In this document: piece by piece, positions 58,902-64,000 of the stretch
How the letters are laid out: the number at the start of each line of letters is the position of its first letter
How positions within the stretch are numbered: the first letter of the stretch is position 1
DNA from: JBBDMX01 sp040878035
GTDB lineage: Bacteria > Planctomycetota > Phycisphaerae > Phycisphaerales > Phycisphaeraceae
Direction of reading: 5' to 3'
DNA length: 64,000 bases
Assembly (NCBI GenBank): GCA_040878035.1
Contig: JBBDMX010000008.1
Span: forward strand, 1-64,000
Program-made: the position numbers and the translations under genes
The notes under the pieces: generated by a model
The model's database searches: none
What the model was told of the DNA's origin: nothing
The model's input: the letters and a program-made list of their open reading frames with translations, nothing else

Positions 58902-61430
58902 ATGCAGGACTTGCTTCAACTGATCGATCAGCAGTGGGCCGCCATTCGGGGGCAGCTACCCGCGTTGCCGCTGGCCGAGCCGGTGTCGGTTTTCGCGTTG
59001 CTGATGTTGATTATTCTGATTGCCCCGCGTCTGGCGGCGTGGGGCCGGCTGCCGGGGTTGATCGGTCTGATCCTGGCGGGTCTGGTGCTGGGGCCAAACG
59101 CCCTGAACATCATGCAGCGCGACGACACCATGCGCCTCTTTGGGGCCGTGGGCCTGCTCTACATCGTGTTCATGGCGGGCCTGGAGATCAATCTGGGGCT
59201 CTTCTATAAGTACAAGCTCCACAGCGGCCTCTTTGGCTTGTGCACCTTCCTGGTGCCCCTGGGCCTGGGCCTGCTGGTGGGACGCTACCTGCTGACCATG
59301 AGCTGGCCTTCGACGACCCTTCTGGCCAGCATGTTCGCCTCGCACACGCTGATTTCCTATCCCGTGGCGGCACGCTTTGGCATCCTTCAAAATCGGGCGG
59401 TGGTGACGACGATCGGCGGCACGCTGATCACCGACACGGCGTCGCTGCTCCTTTTGGCGGTGATCGCCGCCAGCACGATGGGGGCGCTGGATACCACCTT
59501 TTGGGTGCGCCTGGGGGTGGCGGCGGCGATCTTCGTCTTCCTGGTGCTGTGGGTGCTGCCCCGCATCGCCCAGCGCTTCTTCCGCGTGGTCAGCGGCGAA
59601 GGACCCACGGAGTACATCTTCGTCCTGGCGGCGGTCTTCATCAGCGCCTTGCTGGCGCGGGCGGCGGGCATCGAGCCGATCCTGGGCGCCTTCCTGGCGG
59701 GCTTGGCGCTCAATCGCCTGGTGCCCGAACAAAGCCCGCTGATGAACCGCGTCCAGTTCGTCGGCAACGTGCTGTTCATCCCCATGTTCCTCATCTCCGT
59801 GGGCATGCTGGTGGATCTGCGCGTGTTCCTGGCCGGCTCGCGCGCCTGGATGGTCAGCGCCGCCATGGTGCTGACGGTCATCGCCGCTAAATGGCTCTCG
59901 GCGCGTTTGGCGCAAGGGCTCTTGGGCTACACCAGGGCCGAGGGCTGGGTGATGTTCGGCCTGAGCGTCAACCAGGCCGCGGCCACCTTGGCGGCGGTGG
60001 TCGTGGGCATGCGCATCGGCCTGTTCGACGAGGCGGTGCTCAACGGCACGATCATGATGATCCTGGCCACGTGCATTCTGGGGCCGTGGGTCACCGAGAA
60101 ATTCGGCCGGCGCGTCGCAGAACAGAGTCAGGAGCCGGTGCCGCATGGAGAGGCGCCGCAGCGCATCCTGGTGCCCCTGGCGCGCCCGGAGACCGCTACC
60201 GAGCTATTGGACCTGGCGTTCTGCCTGCGCCCCGCCAAGTCGGAGAGCCCCATTCAACTTCTGACGGTGGTGCCCGACGGTCCCGACGTGCACGACGGGG
60301 TGGCCGCCAGCGAGAAGATGCTCAGCCAGGCGGTGATCCACGCCGCCGCCGCCGATGTGCCGGTGCACTCGGCCACGCGCGTCGACCTCAATATCGCCAA
60401 TGGCATCCTCCGCGCCGTCAAAGAGCTGCGCATCACCCAGGTGATCGTCGGCTGGGGGGGCAAGAGCAGCACGCGCGAACGCATCTTCGGCAGCGTGCTG
60501 GACCAGTTCCTGGCGCAGTCCCTGGAAATGGTGCTGGTCTGCAAGATCGAGCAGCCGGTCAACACGCACAGCCGTCTGGTACTGATCCTGCCGCCGCTGG
60601 CGGAGCGCGAGCCGGGCTTCCCCGAAGCGCACCTGGCCATCCGCCGCCTCGCCAGCCAGCTCGGCGCACGCCTCCTGGTCCTGGCCACCGACAACAGCTT
60701 GCACCGTGTCAAAGCGCAGATCAACCATGGCCTGACGGCACGACCCGCCTTTCAGGGCATCACCGGCTGGCGGCACGTGCTGGCGGAAATCGCCGGCGTG
60801 CTCAAGCCCGACGACCTGCTGGTGCTCCACGGCGCCCGCGCCGGCCGGCTGTCCTGGAACCCGCTCCTGCCCAGCCTGCCCCAGCGCCTGGCGCGGCAGT
60901 TCCCCGCCACCAGCTTCCTGGTGCTCTATCCCAGCGAGCACCATTACGAAGCAACCGCCGCCGAACAAGCCCCGCCGCCCGAGGGTGAGGCGGACGCGTC
61001 GCTCCAGCCCAGCGTCGTCCTGGATCTGGACGAGGCCTCGCATGAGATTGCCTTGGCGCGACTCATCCGCGAAGCGATGCCGCGATTCGCGGCCTATCAT
61101 CGCGCCTTGACCCGGCGTGTCGTCCAGGCCAGCCGCGAGTACGCCTGTGAGATCGCCCCCGACGTGGTGCTGGTGCATGCCGAGGCGCGGGACATCGACG
61201 GGCCCCGGCTGCTCATCGGCGTCAGCCGCGAGGGCCTGACGTTTCCCAAGGTCCGCCACGTGGTCCACGTCATCCTTCTCCTGCTCAAGCCCGCCACCCA
61301 GTCCCCTGAGCAGCACCTGCGCACGCTGGCGCGGGTGGTACACCTGCTGCATCAGCCCCAAACGATCGAGCGATTGAAGAACGCCCGGTCGGCACAGGCC
61401 GCCATGGACTTGGTGATGGCGGAGTTGTAG
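58902..61430 (+). CDS. Cation/proton antiporter fused to USP and EIIA-like domains
   Basis: Protein of 842 residues. Residues 25-400 are a CPA2-type antiporter (LPGLIGLILAGLVLGPNALN, FMAGLEINL, SHTLISYPVAARFG, FLAGLALNRLVPEQSPL). Residues 415-690 form two universal-stress-protein-like domains (RILVPLARPETATELLDLAF; VLILPPLAEREPGFPEAH). Residues 700-842 resemble a PTS EIIA-2 domain with the likely phospho-His759 (APDVVLVHAEA) and GVSREGLTFPKV. It exchanges Na+ or K+ for H+; the C-terminal domains probably sense nucleotides or phosphorylation. No PTS gene is nearby. Confidence 0.88.
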   Translation: MQDLLQLIDQQWAAIRGQLPALPLAEPVSVFALLMLIILIAPRLAAWGRLPGLIGLILAGLVLGPNALNIMQRDDTMRLFGAVGLLYIVFMAGLEINLGLFYKYKLHSGLFGLCTFLVPLGLGLLVGRYLLTMSWPSTTLLASMFASHTLISYPVAARFGILQNRAVVTTIGGTLITDTASLLLLAVIAASTMGALDTTFWVRLGVAAAIFVFLVLWVLPRIAQRFFRVVSGEGPTEYIFVLAAVFISALLARAAGIEPILGAFLAGLALNRLVPEQSPLMNRVQFVGNVLFIPMFLISVGMLVDLRVFLAGSRAWMVSAAMVLTVIAAKWLSARLAQGLLGYTRAEGWVMFGLSVNQAAATLAAVVVGMRIGLFDEAVLNGTIMMILATCILGPWVTEKFGRRVAEQSQEPVPHGEAPQRILVPLARPETATELLDLAFCLRPAKSESPIQLLTVVPDGPDVHDGVAASEKMLSQAVIHAAAADVPVHSATRVDLNIANGILRAVKELRITQVIVGWGGKSSTRERIFGSVLDQFLAQSLEMVLVCKIEQPVNTHSRLVLILPPLAEREPGFPEAHLAIRRLASQLGARLLVLATDNSLHRVKAQINHGLTARPAFQGITGWRHVLAEIAGVLKPDDLLVLHGARAGRLSWNPLLPSLPQRLARQFPATSFLVLYPSEHHYEATAAEQAPPPEGEADASLQPSVVLDLDEASHEIALARLIREAMPRFAAYHRALTRRVVQASREYACEIAPDVVLVHAEARDIDGPRLLIGVSREGLTFPKVRHVVHVILLLLKPATQSPEQHLRTLARVVHLLHQPQTIERLKNARSAQAAMDLVMAEL

Positions 61431-61492
61431 AGATTCCTGACGTTGCCGCCTGATGCGGCCGAGGCAAACGGCCTGCCAAGGGGACGTACCGG

Positions 61493-63364
61493 TCACGCCG
61501 GCTGGAGCGTCACACGCAACGTGGCGGGCACGACGAACCAGAAGATGGCGCCGCCTTGCGGACCGTTTTCCGCCCAGGTGCGCCCGCCGTAGACTTGGGC
61601 GATGCGGCGGACGGTCGCCAGGCCGATGCCCGTGCCCTCGTCGTCGCTGTGCAGGCGCTGGAAAAGGTCGAAGATGCGCTCGCAATGCTCGCGCGGCACG
61701 CCCGGGCCGTTGTCCTGCACGAAGAAGCGCAGCTCGCCGTTGGATTCGACGGCGCCGACAGTGATCGTGGGCTGGGCGCCCGTGCAGCCGTACTTGAGCG
61801 CATTGCCCAGCAGGTTGCCGAACACCGACTCGATCTGGGCGCGGTCCGCCATGATGGCGGGCAGGTCGGGTTGGACCTCGAGCTGCGCCCGGCAGTTTTG
61901 GGCGGCGGTGCGATAATCGTGGAAAATCTGCTCCACCAGGCGATGCACTTCGATGGGTTTGGGATCGCGCGGGGCAAAGCCGCCCCGGCTGTGCTGGATC
62001 AGGTCGTCGATGATCCGCCGCATGCGCCGGCACACCGTGCTGATGTCCTTGGCGGCTTCGACGGCCTTGTCGTGACGCCCGGCCTTGAGGTGATTCTGGA
62101 GCACCACCACCATCATGTCGCCGGCGGCGATGGGGGTCTTGAGGTCGTGCGACACGGCGGAGACAAACCGCTCCATCTCGTCGTTGGCCTGGAGCAGGTT
62201 GGCGTTGGCGCGTTCCAGCGCCTTTTCCGCGGCGGCGCGTTCGGTGATGTGTCGCCGCAACTGCTCGTTGGCGGCCTCGCGCTGTTGGGCGCTGGTGGCC
62301 ATCAGGTCGCCGTAGTGGATCACGCCCATGAGGATGGCGGTGACCAGGGCGGTGACCAGCAGGCCCCAGAGCAGGACGACCCAGTGGTCGTCGGCGGCCT
62401 GCTCCAGCAGGTGCGGGCCGGGGGTGCAGACCACTTCCCAGGAGCGGCCGCCGGCGTCGAGCGTGTAACGGCGATAGCGCGGGTCGTCCGGATTGGGATT
62501 GAGGGGCGGGAGTGCCTCGGCGGGGTCGGTCTCCCCTGAAACGTAGTGGTACAGCAGGCGGTGATCCGTCGCGGCCAGGTCGTAGATGGCGAAATTGAGC
62601 CGTGGCTGAGTCAGGTCGCGCAGCGCCACGGACACCATGGCTTCGACGCGCACGGCGCCGATGGCATAGCCCAGCAGTTGCTCGCGCCGCTGGGCCTGGG
62701 TCTGGGGGCTTCCACGATAGACCGCCGAGCAGAACAGGACGCCCCACTGGCCCTGGGGTGCCCCGGCGAACGCCACGGGTTGGGTGCCGGCGACCTGGCC
62801 CGAATCACGCGCCTGCGCCAGCGCGTCCTCGTGGTCCGGCAGGGCCAGCATATCCAGACCGCGCAGTTTCTCGGCGCGCTGGGCCGGCTCGACCAGCAGC
62901 ACGGGGACATAGAGGTCGCGCGGCCCGGCGGGCACAATCGTGTCTTTGGGGCCCGGCTCGGTGATGCCAAAGCCGCGCAGACCCATCGTCTGGGCCGCCT
63001 GCTCAAACCCCGCCCGCTCGTCCCCCGCCACGCGCGGGCACCAGCGGATCGTGTGCAGCACCTCGTAACGCTGCTGGAGGGGCAGAACAAAGCGGTGATA
63101 GCTCACCAGGTCCACATCCGGCTCGGCCGCCAGGTAGTCGCCGACGATGCGCACTTGCCCCATGGCACTGCGCAGCCCGCGCTCCAAAAGCGCCACGTGA
63201 TCGTCGGCTTCGCTCTCGAACGCCATGGTCTGTTGGGTGTGGCGGTTGGTTTGAGTCTGGACCATCAGCAGCCAGGAAATCACCACGCCAATCAACAGCA
63301 CGCCCAGCACCACCGGCAGGCGAAGCCGACCAACCCACCTTATGAGCAACGAAGGAGCGCCCAT
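61493..63364 (-). CDS. CHASE-domain membrane sensor histidine kinase
   Basis: Protein of 623 residues. One helix (16-36), then a CHASE-type sensor at 50-310 (QQRYEVLHTIRWCPRV, LYVPVLLVEPAQRAEK), a second helix near 335 and a short coiled coil. The kinase core has FVSAVSHDLKTPIAAGDMM (His near 405), FGNLLGNALKYG (N box), FVQDNGPGVPREH and GTGIGLATVRRIAQVYGGR. It senses an external ligand, often a cytokinin-like or other small molecule. No response-regulator gene is adjacent, so it is an orphan kinase here. Confidence 0.9.
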   Translation of the reverse strand: MGAPSLLIRWVGRLRLPVVLGVLLIGVVISWLLMVQTQTNRHTQQTMAFESEADDHVALLERGLRSAMGQVRIVGDYLAAEPDVDLVSYHRFVLPLQQRYEVLHTIRWCPRVAGDERAGFEQAAQTMGLRGFGITEPGPKDTIVPAGPRDLYVPVLLVEPAQRAEKLRGLDMLALPDHEDALAQARDSGQVAGTQPVAFAGAPQGQWGVLFCSAVYRGSPQTQAQRREQLLGYAIGAVRVEAMVSVALRDLTQPRLNFAIYDLAATDHRLLYHYVSGETDPAEALPPLNPNPDDPRYRRYTLDAGGRSWEVVCTPGPHLLEQAADDHWVVLLWGLLVTALVTAILMGVIHYGDLMATSAQQREAANEQLRRHITERAAAEKALERANANLLQANDEMERFVSAVSHDLKTPIAAGDMMVVVLQNHLKAGRHDKAVEAAKDISTVCRRMRRIIDDLIQHSRGGFAPRDPKPIEVHRLVEQIFHDYRTAAQNCRAQLEVQPDLPAIMADRAQIESVFGNLLGNALKYGCTGAQPTITVGAVESNGELRFFVQDNGPGVPREHCERIFDLFQRLHSDDEGTGIGLATVRRIAQVYGGRTWAENGPQGGAIFWFVVPATLRVTLQPA

Positions 63365-63549
63365 CCCAACCCTCTTGCTGTAAGCCCGGATTAGTCAGCC
63401 CAAAGTGCACGGAGAACACGGACTAGAGGTAACCGTGATGAACATGGTAGAACATGATGAATGGGAAACGGAGGCCAGACCGCAAGCGACTTGGGCGTCC
63501 ATCCTGTTCAACATGCCTATCCCTGCTCCCTCTCTTTCGCCATCCCGGA
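63365..63549. repeat. Dispersed repeat between the kinase and methyltransferase genes
   Basis: The gap contains ACGGAGAACACGGACTAG, GATGAACATGGTAGAACATG and TCCTGTTCAACATGCC, degenerate members of the family at 33306-33524. No gene seen. Confidence 0.6.
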
Positions 63550-64000
63550 TCATCCGTTTCCCTGCTTCTTCTGGGCTCCCTGCGTGTCCTCTGTGGTGAG
63601 CAATCCGGGTGGGCGAGACGATTGTACCGCGCGCAGGGCCAGGAACAGCGGGATTTCCCGCCTGGCGGCGTTTTCCGCGCCGGCGCGCGGCCCGCTGTCG
63701 CTCTGCTTGTGGCTGGGCCATTCCTCCAGCGCGTCGATCAGCAGACCCGCCTGCGCCAGCGCCTTGACATAGGTCTGTAGCGGGCGATGAAAGGTCCAGG
63801 TGTGCAGACCCGGTCGCCGGCCCGGGTGCATGGTGATCGCTTCCTTGCGGGGTTGGAGGTAGCGATCAACCCGGCGATACTGAGTCTGTTGGACCACATC
63901 CCAGCCCCAGGAGGCGAATTTGGGGCCGCGGAAACTGGGGTGCATCATCGCGACGACCAGCCGGCCCCCGGGCTTGAGCAGCCGGGCGACCTGCTCGAAC
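63550..64000 (-). CDS. SAM-dependent methyltransferase, 3' part
   Basis: The gene enters from the right edge; the visible frame begins FEQVARLLKPGGRLVVAMMH, the post-III motif of class I methyltransferases, so the SAM-binding N-terminus lies outside. The next part has MMHPSFRGPKFASWGWDVVQ and LHTWTFHRPLQTYVKALAQA, typical of the C-terminal cap. The last 20 residues (RPPGLLTTEDTQGAQKKQGN) are encoded by a CACAGAGGACACGCAGG repeat. Acceptor unknown. Confidence 0.85.
   Translation of the reverse strand, partial: FEQVARLLKPGGRLVVAMMHPSFRGPKFASWGWDVVQQTQYRRVDRYLQPRKEAITMHPGRRPGLHTWTFHRPLQTYVKALAQAGLLIDALEEWPSHKQSDSGPRAGAENAARREIPLFLALRAVQSSRPPGLLTTEDTQGAQKKQGNG

Overview
This 64 kb, GC-rich window is a chromosomal segment of a Gram-negative bacterium that looks like a planctomycete, possibly of the Phycisphaerae. 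The evidence is the DUF1800/DUF1501 gene pair, a sulfatase, double zinc-ribbon membrane proteins, FHA-linked and CHASE-linked histidine kinases, a sigma-54 activator, outer-membrane genes (LpxA, a YdbH-YnbE-YdbL set) and an unusually dense population of dispersed palindromic repeats. The phylum call is an inference from gene content; there is no rRNA or other phylogenetic marker. No tRNA, rRNA, CRISPR array, prophage or replication origin was recognised. Genes sit on both strands in short operons separated by repeat-filled gaps.

Layout. 0-7 kb: end of a MITE, transglutaminase-like protein, ComEC/Rec2, and an anti-sigma/ECF sigma pair. 7-16 kb: purB, lpxA, lipB, a complete ydbH-ynbE-ydbL operon, DNA polymerase IV and a nucleotidyltransferase-like protein. 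16-25 kb: a complete MITE, an operon of DinB-superfamily protein, NRDE/TANGO2 protein and a three-module alpha/beta hydrolase-VTT-ATP-grasp fusion, then an OlsF-like acyltransferase, a sulfatase and DUF2442. 25-33 kb: a UroD-like protein, an NtrC-type regulator with a soluble kinase, DUF1501/DUF1800 and an FHA-GAF kinase. 33-38 kb: argH, an amidohydrolase and a Pro-rich/aldo-keto reductase fusion. 38-47 kb: membrane and lyase-like proteins, tpiA, secG, yicC, a phosphotransferase, a zinc-ribbon protein and a glycoside hydrolase. 47-49 kb: a complete insertion sequence. 49-57 kb: a thioredoxin-fold protein, HupE, an M48 peptidase, a decayed VapBC-like locus joined to a GIY-YIG gene, a heavy-metal P-type ATPase and a RelE-type toxin pair. 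57-64 kb: RbsD/FucU, a LeuB-like dehydrogenase, a cation/proton antiporter with USP and EIIA domains, a CHASE kinase and the 3' end of a methyltransferase.

The most notable feature is the repeats. At least seven dispersed families, mostly long inverted repeats, occupy gene ends and, strikingly, the inside of protein genes in frame: a 40-codon insertion in lipB that leaves the catalytic Lys and Cys intact, a 79-bp palindrome inside the NRDE gene, and two insertions inside the P-type ATPase. Several genes take their stop codon or last residues from a repeat. This resembles the palindromic elements described in Rickettsia proteins, but the families here look unrelated. Separately, one IS (1792 bp, 10-bp target duplication) and its MITE derivatives share termini, giving a matched autonomous/non-autonomous pair.
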